NCBI RefSeq assembly: GCF_013404075.1
Contig: NZ_JACBJQ010000012.1
Coordinates: 62,001-126,000 of the forward strand
From: Mycolicibacterium vinylchloridicum
GTDB lineage: Bacteria; Actinomycetota; Actinomycetes; Mycobacteriales; Mycobacteriaceae
DNA: 64,000 nt
Reading direction: 5' to 3'
In this document: piece after piece, positions 18,173-27,745 of the stretch
Position numbering within the stretch: position 1 is the first letter of the stretch
How the letters are laid out: every line of letters starts with the position of its first letter
Position numbers and translations under genes: made by a program
The notes under the pieces: model-generated
Database searches by the model: none
Told to the model about the DNA's origin: nothing
What the model saw: the letters and a program-made list of their open reading frames with translations, nothing else

Positions 18173-18190
18173 TCTCATGCTGGAGCCGTA

Positions 18191-18886
18191 GTGGTTCGCG
18201 CACTGGCCTTCGACGTGTTCGGCACCGTTGTCGACTGGCGCGCGAGCCTCATCGGCGAACTCCGGGAATTCGGGAACAAGCAAGGCGTACAACGGGATTG
18301 GGCCCAGTTCGCCGACAATTGGCGGGCCGGCTACGTTCCGGCGATGGATCTGGTTCGCCGTGGCGAGCTCCCGTGGACTCGGCTGGACGATCTGCACCGC
18401 AGGATCCTCGACGAGTTGCTCCGCGAGGCCGACATCACGGCTGCCGACAACGACATCGACCACCTGAACCGCGCCTGGCATCGACTGGATCCGTGGCCTG
18501 ACAGCGTGGCCGGGCTGTACCGGCTCAAGGAGCGATTCGTGATCACCACGCTGTCGAACGGCAACGTGTCGCTGCTGACCGACATGGCCAAGCGCGCCGG
18601 GCTCCCCTGGGACTGCGTACTGTCAGCGGAGATCTTCGGCCATTACAAGCCCGACCCCGAGGCGTATCTCGGGTGCGCGCACATCCTGGATGTGCCGCCC
18701 GGCGAGCTCATGTTGGTCGCGGCGCATCCCAGTGACCTGCGGGCCGCCCGCGACGCCGGGTTGCGGACCGCCTACGTCGACCGGCCGCTGGAATGGGGAC
18801 AACCAGGGCGCTATCGAGTGGCGTTCGAGCCCGACGAATTCGACGTGACCGCAACGGATCTCGTGGACCTTGCCGACAGGCTCTAG
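18191..18886 (+). CDS. Haloacid dehalogenase type II-like HAD hydrolase
   Basis: 231 residues. Motif I is FDVFGTVVDW (nucleophile Asp8, as in L-2-haloacid dehalogenases, where FGT replaces the DGT of phosphatases). Motif II is TTLSNGN (about 118-124), and the conserved Lys and acidic residues are in GHYKPDPEAY (about 152-161) and VAAHPSDLRAARDAGL. These features fit hydrolytic dehalogenation of short 2-haloacids, although many relatives have other substrates. GTG start at 18191 with GGAG 5 nt before it. The stop overlaps the convergent EamA gene by 4 nt. Confidence 0.88.
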   Translation: MVRALAFDVFGTVVDWRASLIGELREFGNKQGVQRDWAQFADNWRAGYVPAMDLVRRGELPWTRLDDLHRRILDELLREADITAADNDIDHLNRAWHRLDPWPDSVAGLYRLKERFVITTLSNGNVSLLTDMAKRAGLPWDCVLSAEIFGHYKPDPEAYLGCAHILDVPPGELMLVAAHPSDLRAARDAGLRTAYVDRPLEWGQPGRYRVAFEPDEFDVTATDLVDLADRL

Positions 18887-19752
18887 TTTCCGGTGTCCCC
18901 GGCAACCGAGTCGTCCGCACTGATGACCAGTGCCGTCATGACCAAGGCGATACCCGCGAGTTCGGTGGGTGTTGGCCACTGATGCAGCATGATCGCGCCG
19001 ATACCGGCGGCGGTAGCGGGCAGCAGTGCCAGAAGCAAGGCGAAGCGGGCCCGCGCGACGACCGTCAGGACGAACTGGTCGAGCGCGTACGGCACCGCCG
19101 TGGACAGCACGCCGACACCGAGACCCAAAAACCAGGTCCGGGGATCGCTGAGCACGTGCGCTTCGGTGTTCAGCTGGCCGGCCAGCAAGGGCGCCGCCAG
19201 TAGCACTGCCGCGACGGCGATCCCGATGGACAGGGAATCCAGCCCCGAACCCGCGTCGGCGACCCGCTTGCCGAGCAGGATGTAACCCGCCCAGAGTGCC
19301 GCTGCGGTCAGGGCGAAGAACACACCGACGGCGTCGGCACCGGCCTGTACTCCGGCCAGGAGCGCCACCCCGCCCGCCGCGAGTGCGACGGCCAGGACAT
19401 CACGGGGGCGCCGCGTGCCCAGTGTCGCCACCGCCACGGGTCCGATGAATTCGATCGCCACCGCGGTACCGAGCGGGATACGCGAAATCGCCTCGAAGAA
19501 GGCCACATTCATCCCGACGGTGACGGTTCCGAACCCGGCGGCGACGATAAGGCCACGGCGCGTCCACAGCCGGCGCCACGGTCTGCGCCAGGCGAGTAGC
19601 ACGACCGCGGCTCCCGCGGCACGTAGCCAGGCCACCGCGGGCGGGTTGGCCGCGGCGAACAGGAACACCGCCACCGCGGCACCGACGTATTGCGATACGG
19701 CGCCGGCGATGAAGAACATCGGCACCGACCACATCGGGACGCGGCGGCTCAC
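18883..19752 (-). CDS. EamA/DMT family transporter (RhtA-like exporter)
   Basis: 289 residues with about ten hydrophobic segments and the repeated EamA layout. The first repeat ends in FEAISRIPLGTAVAIEFIGPVAVATLG, the second in LGVGVLSTAVPYALDQFVL; both resemble threonine/homoserine exporters of the RhtA type. Substrate unproven. GTG start at 19752, only 9 nt after the pntB stop, so it is probably the third gene of the pntA-pntB operon; a functional link to transhydrogenase is not obvious. Confidence 0.85.
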   Translation of the reverse strand: MSRRVPMWSVPMFFIAGAVSQYVGAAVAVFLFAAANPPAVAWLRAAGAAVVLLAWRRPWRRLWTRRGLIVAAGFGTVTVGMNVAFFEAISRIPLGTAVAIEFIGPVAVATLGTRRPRDVLAVALAAGGVALLAGVQAGADAVGVFFALTAAALWAGYILLGKRVADAGSGLDSLSIGIAVAAVLLAAPLLAGQLNTEAHVLSDPRTWFLGLGVGVLSTAVPYALDQFVLTVVARARFALLLALLPATAAGIGAIMLHQWPTPTELAGIALVMTALVISADDSVAGDTGN

Positions 19753-19761
19753 CGCAGGGTC

Positions 19762-21183
19762 TTACAGCGCGGCGTTGATGTCGTCGACCCGGTCGCGGGC
19801 GTCACCGAACAGCATCTGGGTGTTCTCCCGGAAGAACAGTGGATTCTGGACGCCGGCGTAACCGGAGGCCATGGACCGTTTGAACACGATGACGTGCTCG
19901 GCGTTCCAGACCGTCAGCACCGGCATACCGGCGATCGGGCTGCTCGGGTCTTCTGACGCAGCCGGGTTCACCGTGTCGTTGGCGCCGATCACCAAAACCA
20001 CCGAGGTGCTGTCGAAATCGTCGTTGATCTCGTCCATCTCCAGCACGATGTCGTAGGGCACCTTGGCCTCTGCCAGCAGCACGTTCATGTGTCCGGGCAG
20101 ACGGCCTGCGACGGGGTGGATACCGAATCGCACGGTGACACCACGCTCGCGCAGTTTGCGGGTCAGTTCGGCCACGCCGTACTGGGCCTGGGCCACGGCC
20201 ATCCCGTAACCGGGGGTGATGATCACCGAACTGGCCGAGGACAACAGTTCTGCGGCGCCTTCGGCGTTGATCTCGCGGTGTTCGCCGTAATCCTTGTCCT
20301 CGGCCGGGCCGGCTTCGATTCCGAAACCGCCGGCGATCACCGAGATGAACGAGCGGTTCATGGCCTTGCACATGATGTAGGACAGGTAGGCACCCGAAGA
20401 GCCGACCAAGGCACCGGTGACGATCAACAGATCGTTGGACAGCAGGAAGCCCGAAGCTGCTGCGGCCCAACCGGAGTAGCTGTTGAGCATCGACACGACG
20501 ACAGGCATGTCGCCACCGCCGATCGAGGCGACCAGGTGCCAGCCCAGCAGCAGTGCCAACACTGTGACGGCGATCAGCAGCCACAGCTGGGGTTCGATGA
20601 CGAACCAGACGGTGAGCGCAACGAACAACACCAGGGCGCCGACATTGAGAAAGTTCTTGCCGGGCAACATCAGTGGGGCCGATTTGATGCGCGCCGACAG
20701 TTTCAGGTTGGCGACGATCGATCCGGTGAAGGTCACCGCACCGATGAACACGCCGATGAAGACCTCGGCGGAGTGAATGCCAAGCATGCCCTCGCTGCCC
20801 AGCGCTGCGGCCTCGGCGCCGGCCAGATCGTGTTCGACGTGCAGGTAGCCGTTCCAGCCGACCAGGACCGCGGCCAAACCGACGAAACTGTGCAGTAGCG
20901 CGATCAGCTCGGGCATGCCGGTCATCTCGACGACGCGGGCACGCCACAACCCGATCGCGGCACCGATGGCCATGGCGCCGATCAGCAGGCCCAGACCAAG
21001 CGGCTCGATGTGGCGGGCCAGGGCCAGCGCGATGGTGGCCACCAGCGCGACCACCATGCCGGCCATGCCGAATGTGTTTCCGGCCCGCGAGGTTTCGTGC
21101 TTGGACAGCCCGGCCAGCGCCAGGATGAACAGCAGGGCCGCGACGACGTAGGCCGCGGTCGCGGCCGTTTCCAATGTGAACAA
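19762..21183 (-). CDS. pntB: NAD(P)+ transhydrogenase subunit beta
   Basis: 473 residues. The N-terminal half has the membrane helices of domain II, and the C-terminal 180 residues form the NADP-binding domain [58 protein letters not shown] and [11 protein letters not shown] are all family signatures. With the alpha subunit it uses the proton gradient to make NADPH from NADH. The start is a TTG at 21183, one base after the pntA stop, preceded by GAGGAG; no ATG or GTG fits the N-terminus better. Confidence 0.95.
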   Translation of the reverse strand: MFTLETAATAAYVVAALLFILALAGLSKHETSRAGNTFGMAGMVVALVATIALALARHIEPLGLGLLIGAMAIGAAIGLWRARVVEMTGMPELIALLHSFVGLAAVLVGWNGYLHVEHDLAGAEAAALGSEGMLGIHSAEVFIGVFIGAVTFTGSIVANLKLSARIKSAPLMLPGKNFLNVGALVLFVALTVWFVIEPQLWLLIAVTVLALLLGWHLVASIGGGDMPVVVSMLNSYSGWAAAASGFLLSNDLLIVTGALVGSSGAYLSYIMCKAMNRSFISVIAGGFGIEAGPAEDKDYGEHREINAEGAAELLSSASSVIITPGYGMAVAQAQYGVAELTRKLRERGVTVRFGIHPVAGRLPGHMNVLLAEAKVPYDIVLEMDEINDDFDSTSVVLVIGANDTVNPAASEDPSSPIAGMPVLTVWNAEHVIVFKRSMASGYAGVQNPLFFRENTQMLFGDARDRVDDINAAL

Positions 21184-21184
21184 C

Positions 21185-22717
21185 TCAGCTCCTCGAGAAC
21201 ATCGCGAGCATGCGACGCGTCACCGCGAAGCCACCGAAGATGTTGATACTGGCAAGCAGGATGGCGACGGCGGCCAATGAGGTGACGATGACGTCACCGT
21301 GGCCGATCTGGAGCAGCGCGCCGACGACGATGATGCCGGAGATGGCGTTGGTCACCGACATCAGTGGCGTGTGCAGTGCGTGGTGCACATGGCCGATCAC
21401 GTAGTAGCCGATCACGATCGCGAGTGCGAAGACCGTCAGGTGCACCTGTAGTGCGGCCGGGGACAACGCGATGAGTCCGAACAGCACGGCGGCGGCACCG
21501 AAGGTGATGCCGAGCCGGCGTCCCATCGTCATCGGTTCTTTGGCCTGCTGCACTGCCGGGGCGGCCGACGCATTCGGAGCCGGGGCCGCCGAGACCTGTA
21601 CCGGTGGCGGTGGCCACGTCGTTTCGCCGTCGCGGACCACGGTGACCGACCGCTGCACGACGTCATCGAAATCGAGTACGAGTGTGCCGTCCTTTTCCGG
21701 GGTCAGCAGCTTGAGGAGGTTGACCAGGTTGGTGCCGTAGAGCTGCGACGCCTGGGTGGGCAGCCGGCCGGCCAGGTCGGTATAGCCGATGATGGTCACG
21801 CCGTTATCGGTGAGGATGGCCTGGTCTTTGACGGTGCCCTCGACGTTGCCGCCGTTGGCCGCGGCCATATCGACGATGACACTGCCCGATTTCATCGAGG
21901 CCACCATCTCGGCAGTGATGATGCGCGGCGCGGGCCGGCCGGGAATCAGGGCAGTGGTGATGATGATGTCGACATCCCCGGCCTGATCGGCGTACAGCTG
22001 CGCCTCGCGGGCCTTGTAGTCGTCGCCCATCTCCTTGGCGTACCCGGTAGCCGATACCTCGGTCTCTGGTGATTCGATCGAAAGATACTCACCACCAAGG
22101 GATTTGACCTGATCAGCCACTTCGGGGCGCGGGTCGGTGGCGCGCACGATGGCACCCAGGCTGCCCGCGGCGCCGATCGCGGCCAGCCCGGCCACACCCG
22201 CGCCGACCACCAGCACTTTGGCCGGCGGGACCTTGCCTGCCGCGGTCACCTGGCCGGTGAAGAACCGGCCGAACGCATGTGCCGCCTCGATGACCGCGCG
22301 GTACCCGGCGATGTTGGCCATGGACGACAGGACGTCCAGAGACTGGGCGCGCGAGATCCGCGGGACCGCGTCCATGGCCAGCACCGTGATGGGCCGGGTG
22401 GACAGTTCCTCGACGAGTTCGGGTTTCAGTGCGGGGGAGATCAGGCTGATCAGTGTGGCCCCGTCGCGCAGTGCGGCGATCTCGGCGCTGGTGGGTGCGT
22501 TGACCTTGAGGACGATATCGGTTGCCAGCGCTTCCGCGGTGGTCCCGATCCCGGCACCGGCCTGCACGAATGCCTCGTCGGAGAAGCTCGCCGCGACACC
22601 CGCACCGGACTCCACCAATACCTCGTAACCGAGTTTGATGAGCTGTCCGACCGTCTGTGGCGTGGCGGCGACACGTGTTTCCCCAGGTAGAGACTCGCGT
22701 GGAATCCCGATGAGCAT
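21185..22717 (-). CDS. pntA: NAD(P)+ transhydrogenase subunit alpha, fused form
   Basis: 510 residues. Residues 1 to about 375 form the NAD-binding domain I ([20 protein letters not shown]; glycine-rich [47 protein letters not shown]). After a Pro/Ala-rich linker, about 430-510 hold the membrane segments otherwise encoded by pntAB. M. tuberculosis has separate pntAa and pntAb genes (Rv0155, Rv0156); here they are one open frame, as in E. coli. ATG at 22717 fixed by the conserved N-terminus. First gene of the pntA-pntB-eamA unit. Confidence 0.95.
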   Translation of the reverse strand: MLIGIPRESLPGETRVAATPQTVGQLIKLGYEVLVESGAGVAASFSDEAFVQAGAGIGTTAEALATDIVLKVNAPTSAEIAALRDGATLISLISPALKPELVEELSTRPITVLAMDAVPRISRAQSLDVLSSMANIAGYRAVIEAAHAFGRFFTGQVTAAGKVPPAKVLVVGAGVAGLAAIGAAGSLGAIVRATDPRPEVADQVKSLGGEYLSIESPETEVSATGYAKEMGDDYKAREAQLYADQAGDVDIIITTALIPGRPAPRIITAEMVASMKSGSVIVDMAAANGGNVEGTVKDQAILTDNGVTIIGYTDLAGRLPTQASQLYGTNLVNLLKLLTPEKDGTLVLDFDDVVQRSVTVVRDGETTWPPPPVQVSAAPAPNASAAPAVQQAKEPMTMGRRLGITFGAAAVLFGLIALSPAALQVHLTVFALAIVIGYYVIGHVHHALHTPLMSVTNAISGIIVVGALLQIGHGDVIVTSLAAVAILLASINIFGGFAVTRRMLAMFSRS

Positions 22718-22867
22718 CGATGCGATCCGATCTGGTTGGTCGTGGGCGAGGCCGGACGGCCCGGGTGGAAGATGCCAGTGTATTTCCACGCGCCGCAAGG
22801 GCACGGTCGGCCGCTACTCGCTCAGGTAATGGACAGGTGTCCAGTCGAGCCGTCGGATGTGAGGCCC

Positions 22868-22873
22868 TAGGCT
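22868..22873 (+). promoter_or_regulatory. -10 element TAGGCT for leaderless transcription of the DUF456 gene
   Basis: TANNNT hexamer followed by 7 bases and the GTG at 22881. No Shine-Dalgarno sequence lies between, as expected for a leaderless mRNA. Confidence 0.5.
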
Positions 22874-22880
22874 CGGACGG

Positions 22881-23366
22881 GTGAGCACCGGCGGCATCGT
22901 CCTGGTTGGCCTGGCCATTGCGATCGGACTGGTCGGTGTCATCGTGCCGCTGCTGCCGGGCACCCTGTTGGTCTATGCCGCCATCGCGGTGTGGGCCGCC
23001 GTCGAACACACCCTGGTGTCCTGGGTGGTGCTCGGCGTGGTCACCGTGGTGCTCGGGGCCAGCGTGGCGATCAAGTACCTGTGGCCGGCCAAGCGGATGC
23101 GGGCGGCCGAGGTCGGCAGATGGACGCTGGCGGCGGGAGCCGTGCTCGGTGTGATCGGCTTCTTCGTGGTGCCGGTCATCGGCCTGCTGCTCGGTTTCGT
23201 GCTTGGGGTCTACCTGGCCGAGTTCGCCGCCCGCCGTGATCAGCGGCGCGCTTGGGCGGCCACCGTGCATGCGCTGAAGGCCGCTGCACTGTCGGTCGGT
23301 GTCGAGATGACCGGCGGGCTGATCGCCACCGTGGTGTGGGTGGCGGGCGTGGTGCTAACCCAGTAG
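22881..23366 (+). CDS. DUF456 domain membrane protein
   Basis: 161 residues, GTG start. Four or five hydrophobic segments with the glycine-rich DUF456 pattern (GLVGVIVPLLPGTLLVYAAIAVWA at the N-terminus, GFFVVPVIGLLLGFVLGVYLAE in the middle). Function of the family is unknown. Its last 12 bases overlap the 3' end of the convergent phosphatase gene. Probably transcribed alone from a leaderless promoter. Confidence 0.85.
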   Translation: MSTGGIVLVGLAIAIGLVGVIVPLLPGTLLVYAAIAVWAAVEHTLVSWVVLGVVTVVLGASVAIKYLWPAKRMRAAEVGRWTLAAGAVLGVIGFFVVPVIGLLLGFVLGVYLAEFAARRDQRRAWAATVHALKAAALSVGVEMTGGLIATVVWVAGVVLTQ

Positions 23367-24149
23367 TTCGGTGCGGGCGCGATCGACGTCTTCGGCGCTC
23401 ACACCGCTGACTCGCAGGAAGCCGTCGAGGCTGCCGTAGTTCTCGTCGATGGTGCGGCGCGCGGTCGCCAGGTACTCCTCGCGCACACCGAGCACACCGT
23501 TGGTCAGGCGGGCCTCGGCGAATGTGGTGATCTCGGGTGTCTCGCCCGCATGGCTGACCACCGATTCCATGATGCGTTCGCGCAGCGAGTCGACCGCGTC
23601 GTTGCTGCGCAGGAAATCGGTGAGGATGGCGTCTTGGCGGATCCCGATGGCCTCCAGGACCACCGCGACGGTGAACCCGGTGCGATCCTTACCGGCGAAG
23701 CAGTGCGTGATCACCGGGCGGCCCGAACCCAGCAGCGAAAAGACTTGGCGCACAGCTCGTTGCGCGCCACCGAGGACTGGAAACTTCTGGTACTCCTCGG
23801 TCATGAACCGTTCCGCCGCGGCCTCGACGTCGTCCTCGGCGGTCTTGTCGGTCATCATCTTCTGCCAGCTGGTCTCGTGCGGAGCCTCGGCGGCCGTGTT
23901 CGACAGATCCGGGAACGGCAACAGATGGATCGCGACTCCGTCCGGAACGGCACCGGTCCCGCGGCGCTCCACCTCTTGGGGCGAACGCAGGTCGGCGACG
24001 TCGGTGATGCCGAGCCCGCGGAAGAACTCGCGGCCGACGTCGTCGAGCCGGCTGAGCTCACTGGACCGGAAGAACCGCCCGGGGCGCAGCCCGGCAGTAG
24101 CGGCGATATCGCGGAAGTTCCACGCACCGGAGAGCTGACCGTTGTTCAC
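23355..24149 (-). CDS. ptpB: Protein tyrosine/serine phosphatase PtpB-like
   Basis: 264 residues. The phosphate-binding loop HCFAGKDRTGF holds the nucleophile Cys150 and Arg156 (C-x5-R); NFRDIA at 11-16 and LRSPQEVERRG are typical of the PtpB/SIW14-like family. M. tuberculosis PtpB (Rv0153c) is secreted and acts on tyrosine, serine and phosphoinositides in host cells; in a likely environmental species the role is open. No classical signal peptide is visible. The GTG at 24149 overlaps the stop of fadE2 (GTGA), so the two are translationally coupled as in M. tuberculosis. Confidence 0.92.
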   Translation of the reverse strand: MNNGQLSGAWNFRDIAATAGLRPGRFFRSSELSRLDDVGREFFRGLGITDVADLRSPQEVERRGTGAVPDGVAIHLLPFPDLSNTAAEAPHETSWQKMMTDKTAEDDVEAAAERFMTEEYQKFPVLGGAQRAVRQVFSLLGSGRPVITHCFAGKDRTGFTVAVVLEAIGIRQDAILTDFLRSNDAVDSLRERIMESVVSHAGETPEITTFAEARLTNGVLGVREEYLATARRTIDENYGSLDGFLRVSGVSAEDVDRARTELLG

Positions 24150-25375
24150 GCTCCGGTCACCGCCGCCGCGAGAGCGCTTTGTTCCCGGCCAATTTCGGCG
24201 CGGGCGATGCTGCGCATGTGGACTTCGTCGGGCCCGTCGAAGATCCGCATGGCCCGCTGCCAGCCGTACATCCGGGCCAGCGGGAAGTCGTCGCTGACCC
24301 CGCCGCCGCCGTGCACCTGGATGGCGCGGTCGATGACATTGCACGCCATCTGCGGTGCGACGGCCTTGATCTGAGCGACCAGATCGCGGGCTTCCTTGTT
24401 GCCGTGCTGATCGATCGTCCAGGCTGCCTTCTCACACAGCAGCCGGGCTTGATCGATCTCATTGCGGGACAACGCGATCTGCTGCTGAACTACACCCTGC
24501 TCGGCCAGCGGCTTGCCGAATGCGATACGCGTACGGGCACGCTCGGTCATCAGCGCCAGCGCCCGCTCGGCTACGCCGATCGCCCGCATGCAGTGATGAA
24601 TCCGGCCCGGCCCCAACCGCGCCTGAGCGATCGCGAAGCCCATACCCTCTTCGGCCAGCAGATTCGTCGCCGGCACCCGCACGTTGTCGTAGATCACCTC
24701 GGCGTGCCCGTGCTGGTCCTGCCAACCGAACACCGACGTCGAGCGCAGGATCTTCACCCCAGGGGTATCGGTGGGCACCAGGATCATCGACTGCTGCTGA
24801 TGCGACGCGGCGTCCGGGTTGGTGCGGCCCATGACAATCAGGACCTTGCAGCGCGGATCATTGGCGCCCGACGTCCACCACTTGCGTCCGTTGATGATGT
24901 AGTCGTCCCCGTCGCGCACGATCGACGTCGCGATATTGCGGGCGTCGCTGGAGGCCACGGCGGGCTCGGTCATCGAGAAGGCACTGCGAATCTCGCCGGC
25001 GAGCAGCGGCTCCAGCCACTGTTTGCGCTGCTGTTCGGTCGCGAACAGGTGCAGGGTCTCCATGTTGCCGGTGTCCGGGGCTGCGCAGTTGATCGCCTCG
25101 GGGGCGATCTCGGTGCTCCACCCCGTCAGCTCCGCCAGCGGTGCGTACTCCAGGTTGGTCAACCCCGACTCCGACGGCAAGAACAGGTTCCACAACCCCT
25201 GGCCGCGGGCCAGCACCTTCAACTCCTCCACCACCGGCGGCACGGTGAAGTCATTCGGCCCGGCGGCGGCCCGGTACTCGTCGTAGGACTTCTCGGCCGG
25301 GAACACGTGCTCGACCATGAAATCGGTGAGGCGTTTGTGGTAATCAGCGCCCTTGGCGGACATGGCGAAATCCAT
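24146..25375 (-). CDS. fadE2: Acyl-CoA dehydrogenase FadE2
   Basis: 409 residues, acyl-CoA dehydrogenase fold: N-terminal helical domain, middle beta domain with FSMTEPAVASSDARNIAT and RKWWTSGANDPRC, and a C-terminal helical domain with QVHGGGGVSDDFPLARMYGWQRAMRIFDGPDEVH. These are long-type ACAD/ACAD10-like features; FAD-dependent alpha,beta-dehydrogenation of acyl-CoA is expected, chain length unknown. ATG at 25375 (MDFAMSAKGADYHKR) is used; an ATG 12 nt downstream is also possible. TATCGT lies 6 nt upstream, so a leaderless mRNA is possible. Operon with ptpB. Confidence 0.93.
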   Translation of the reverse strand: MDFAMSAKGADYHKRLTDFMVEHVFPAEKSYDEYRAAAGPNDFTVPPVVEELKVLARGQGLWNLFLPSESGLTNLEYAPLAELTGWSTEIAPEAINCAAPDTGNMETLHLFATEQQRKQWLEPLLAGEIRSAFSMTEPAVASSDARNIATSIVRDGDDYIINGRKWWTSGANDPRCKVLIVMGRTNPDAASHQQQSMILVPTDTPGVKILRSTSVFGWQDQHGHAEVIYDNVRVPATNLLAEEGMGFAIAQARLGPGRIHHCMRAIGVAERALALMTERARTRIAFGKPLAEQGVVQQQIALSRNEIDQARLLCEKAAWTIDQHGNKEARDLVAQIKAVAPQMACNVIDRAIQVHGGGGVSDDFPLARMYGWQRAMRIFDGPDEVHMRSIARAEIGREQSALAAAVTGA

Positions 25376-25407
25376 GCCGCCACGATATGGCACCGGTTAA
25401 AACCACG

Positions 25408-25444
25408 ACGAGGCCCTCCCTTATGACCGTAGGGAGGGCCTCGT
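25408..25444 (-). terminator. Perfect 14-bp hairpin between the small peptide gene and fadE2
   Basis: Arms 25408-25421 and 25431-25444 are fully complementary (ACGAGGCCCTCCCT and its reverse complement) around a 9-nt loop. Read leftward it is followed by GTGGTTTT, a short T-run, so it probably terminates the small secreted-peptide gene upstream and isolates fadE2. Confidence 0.75.
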
Positions 25445-25532
25445 AGGCATGTGGAGAAAGGTATCGATCAATAGACCTCCGAACTCCCGCGAGCGGGTAG
25501 CGGTGTGGTGGGTCGAGGGCCGCGGTCGCCGA

Positions 25533-25709
25533 TCACAGCGAGATGGGCACCATCCCGGCCGGGGCGGGCGCGTCGGGTGCCGCCATGCTCAGCCCCATCG
25601 TGTCGGCGGCGGCGGGGGTGGCGACGACCAGAGTGCCGGCCAGGACGCCGACCGCGAGGGTGGGTCCCGCCAGAGCGGTGGTGAAGCGGCGAGTGAATGT
25701 GCGGTCCAT
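25533..25709 (-). CDS. Very small secreted peptide of unknown function
   Basis: 58 residues from the ATG at 25709, preceded by GAGGAG with 6-nt spacing. A basic N-terminus (MDRTFTRRF), a hydrophobic core (LAVGVLAGTLVVA) and TPAAA-D form a Sec signal peptide with likely cleavage near residue 35. The mature part is only about 23 residues, Ala/Pro/Met-rich (MAAPDAPAPAGM). No family is recognised. It is divergent from a two-component system and ends before a strong terminator, which supports a real independent gene. Confidence 0.65.
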   Translation of the reverse strand: MDRTFTRRFTTALAGPTLAVGVLAGTLVVATPAAADTMGLSMAAPDAPAPAGMVPISL

Positions 25710-25859
25710 GTCCGTCTCCTCAAGCTTGCGATCCGATGGCTTTCGGCTATGCACTGACTATTGCCCGCACGCGACGGGCTGTCTGTCCGCTGATGGGACG
25801 TCGGTGGGGATGAAGTGTTTGTCCCCCGATCGGTGGACTTGATATGGAAAGCTGCTGGT

Positions 25860-26498
25860 ATGGCCGGAAAAGTGCGTGTCGTTGTCGGTGACGACCACCC
25901 GCTGTTCCGCGACGGCCTGGTTCGGGCCCTGTCCGGCAGCGGCGAGGTGGAGGTCGTCGCCGAAGCCGAGGACGGTGCCTCGGCGTTAGCGGCGATCAAG
26001 GAGCACAGCCCGGACGTCGCGCTGCTGGATTACCGGATGCCGGGCATGAACGGCGCCGAGGTGGCCGCCGCGGTGCGCCGCGACGAACTGTCGACCAGGG
26101 TGTTGCTGGTCTCCGCACACGACGACGCCGAAATCGTCTATCACGCGCTTCAACAAGGGGCGGCGGGCTACCTGCCCAAGGACTCCACTCGGTCCGAGAT
26201 CGTCAACGCCGTTTTGGACTGCGCCAAGGGGCGCGATGTTCTCGCGCCCCGGCTGGCTTCGGGGCTGGCCGTCGAAATCCGGCGCCGCGCAGAGCCTTCC
26301 GGGCCGTCGCTGAGCTCGCGGGAACGTGAGGTGCTCAACATGATTGCGCTGGGGCGCAGCATCCCGGCGATCGCCGAGGCGCTGTTCCTGGCCCCCTCGA
26401 CGGTCAAGACCCACGTCCAGCGGCTCTACGAGAAGCTCGGCGTCGGCGATCGGGCCGCAGCGGTCGCCGAGGGCATGCGTCGGGGCCTGCTTGAGTAA
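25860..26498 (+). CDS. NarL/LuxR family response regulator
   Basis: 212 residues. Receiver domain 1-120 with the acidic pair Asp11/Asp12, phospho-acceptor Asp57 (LLDYRMPGMNG), the Ser of LVSAHDD and Lys of LPKDST. C-terminal LuxR HTH at about 145-205 (LSSREREVLNMIALGRSIPAIAEALFLAPSTVKTHVQRLYEKLGV). It binds DNA when phosphorylated, presumably by the histidine kinase encoded next, which overlaps its 3' end. ATG at 25860 is chosen for the standard receiver N-terminus; the frame is open from 25815. Target genes unknown; the divergent secreted-peptide gene is one candidate. Confidence 0.93.
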   Translation: MAGKVRVVVGDDHPLFRDGLVRALSGSGEVEVVAEAEDGASALAAIKEHSPDVALLDYRMPGMNGAEVAAAVRRDELSTRVLLVSAHDDAEIVYHALQQGAAGYLPKDSTRSEIVNAVLDCAKGRDVLAPRLASGLAVEIRRRAEPSGPSLSSREREVLNMIALGRSIPAIAEALFLAPSTVKTHVQRLYEKLGVGDRAAAVAEGMRRGLLE

Positions 26499-27699
26499 TC
26501 TGCCGGCCCCGCTGGCCCGCGCGGCCGACTTCCTGGGTGTCGAGCCGGTGCGGGTCGCGGCCGTCCTACGGCTACCGCTGATCGTGTTGATCGCCCTGCT
26601 GGTCTGGATCGAGGGCGTCGACCATTGGCTGCCCGAGGTCTATTGGACGGTGCTGATCGTCTATACAGCCACCGCCGCGGTGTGGTTGACGGTCGTGCTG
26701 CGTAGGCCGCTGCAGTGGTGGTTCGGCTGGGCATCGACGGCCATCGACGTGGTGGCCGTGCTGGCCATGTGCGTCGCCTCCGGCGGGGCGACGTCGTGGC
26801 TGTTGCCGATCTTCTTCTTGATCCCGATCACGGTAGCGTTCCTGGACCGGCCCGAGATCACTGCCCTGATCGGTGCCAGCACCGCGGTGGGCTACCTGGG
26901 TGCGTGGATCTTCTACTCCAAGCGCGACGACACGATGGGCTTGCCCAACATCGTCTATGTCCAGGTCGGTTGCCTGGCGTGGCTGGCCCTGGCCACCACC
27001 GCGCTGTGCCTGGTGCTGGCCCGCCGCCGGGCGCGGGTGCGTTCCCTGCTGGAGGTGCGGCGCCGACTGGTCTCGGAGTCGATGCAGGCCGACGAACGTA
27101 ACAATCGGCAACTGTCCGAACAACTGCACGACGGGCCGCTGCAGAATCTGCTGGCTGCCCGCCTTGACCTGGAGGACCTGCGCGAACAGCCGTCCGAGAT
27201 CGGGTTCGAACGGGTCGACGCCGCGCTGCAGGACGCCATCAACATGCTGCGTAGTGCGGTCTCGACGCTGCATCCTCAGGTGCTGGCGCAGGTGGGTCTG
27301 GGTGCCGCGCTGCGCGAGCTGGTCGGCCAGTACGAGCGGCGCTGGAACGTCACCATCGACTGTGTCGCCGAAGAAGTGGGCAAGCCGCCGTCGCAGGCCC
27401 TGCTCTACCGTGCGGCGCGTGAGCTACTTGCCAACGCGCACAAGCACTCTCGTGCCTCCCGGCTGAGGGTCGAGCTCGAACCCATACCCGGGTCGCTGGT
27501 GCTGCGGGTGGTCGACAATGGGGTGGGATTCGACCCCGCCGTGCTGGATCGCAAGGTGGCCGAAGGTCACATCGGGCTGTCGTCGCTGCTGGTCGGTGTC
27601 GAGGCGATGGGCGGTTCGGTCGAGTTGGTCGACACCCCCGGCGGCGGGACGACGGCCGTCGTGACCGTGCCCGACGGTGACATTCCGACTGAGCTCTGA
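26491..27699 (+). CDS. NarL-type sensor histidine kinase
   Basis: About 402 residues. Roughly five or six hydrophobic segments (about 25-175) without a large extracellular domain, then a HisKA_3 dimerisation helix with phospho-His213 in EQLHDGPLQNLL, and a HATPase domain (N-box ELLANAHKHSRA, G1 VVDNGVGFDP, G2 GHIGLSSL). The membrane-embedded sensor suggests detection of a membrane or hydrophobic signal. A TTG at 26491 is proposed; it overlaps the response regulator stop by 8 nt, and longer readings would overlap it far more. Confidence 0.88.
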   Translation: MSNLPAPLARAADFLGVEPVRVAAVLRLPLIVLIALLVWIEGVDHWLPEVYWTVLIVYTATAAVWLTVVLRRPLQWWFGWASTAIDVVAVLAMCVASGGATSWLLPIFFLIPITVAFLDRPEITALIGASTAVGYLGAWIFYSKRDDTMGLPNIVYVQVGCLAWLALATTALCLVLARRRARVRSLLEVRRRLVSESMQADERNNRQLSEQLHDGPLQNLLAARLDLEDLREQPSEIGFERVDAALQDAINMLRSAVSTLHPQVLAQVGLGAALRELVGQYERRWNVTIDCVAEEVGKPPSQALLYRAARELLANAHKHSRASRLRVELEPIPGSLVLRVVDNGVGFDPAVLDRKVAEGHIGLSSLLVGVEAMGGSVELVDTPGGGTTAVVTVPDGDIPTEL

Positions 27700-27745
27700 C
27701 TCCCAAACCGACATTTGACCGCGAAAGTGCGAGTAGCGCAGGACA

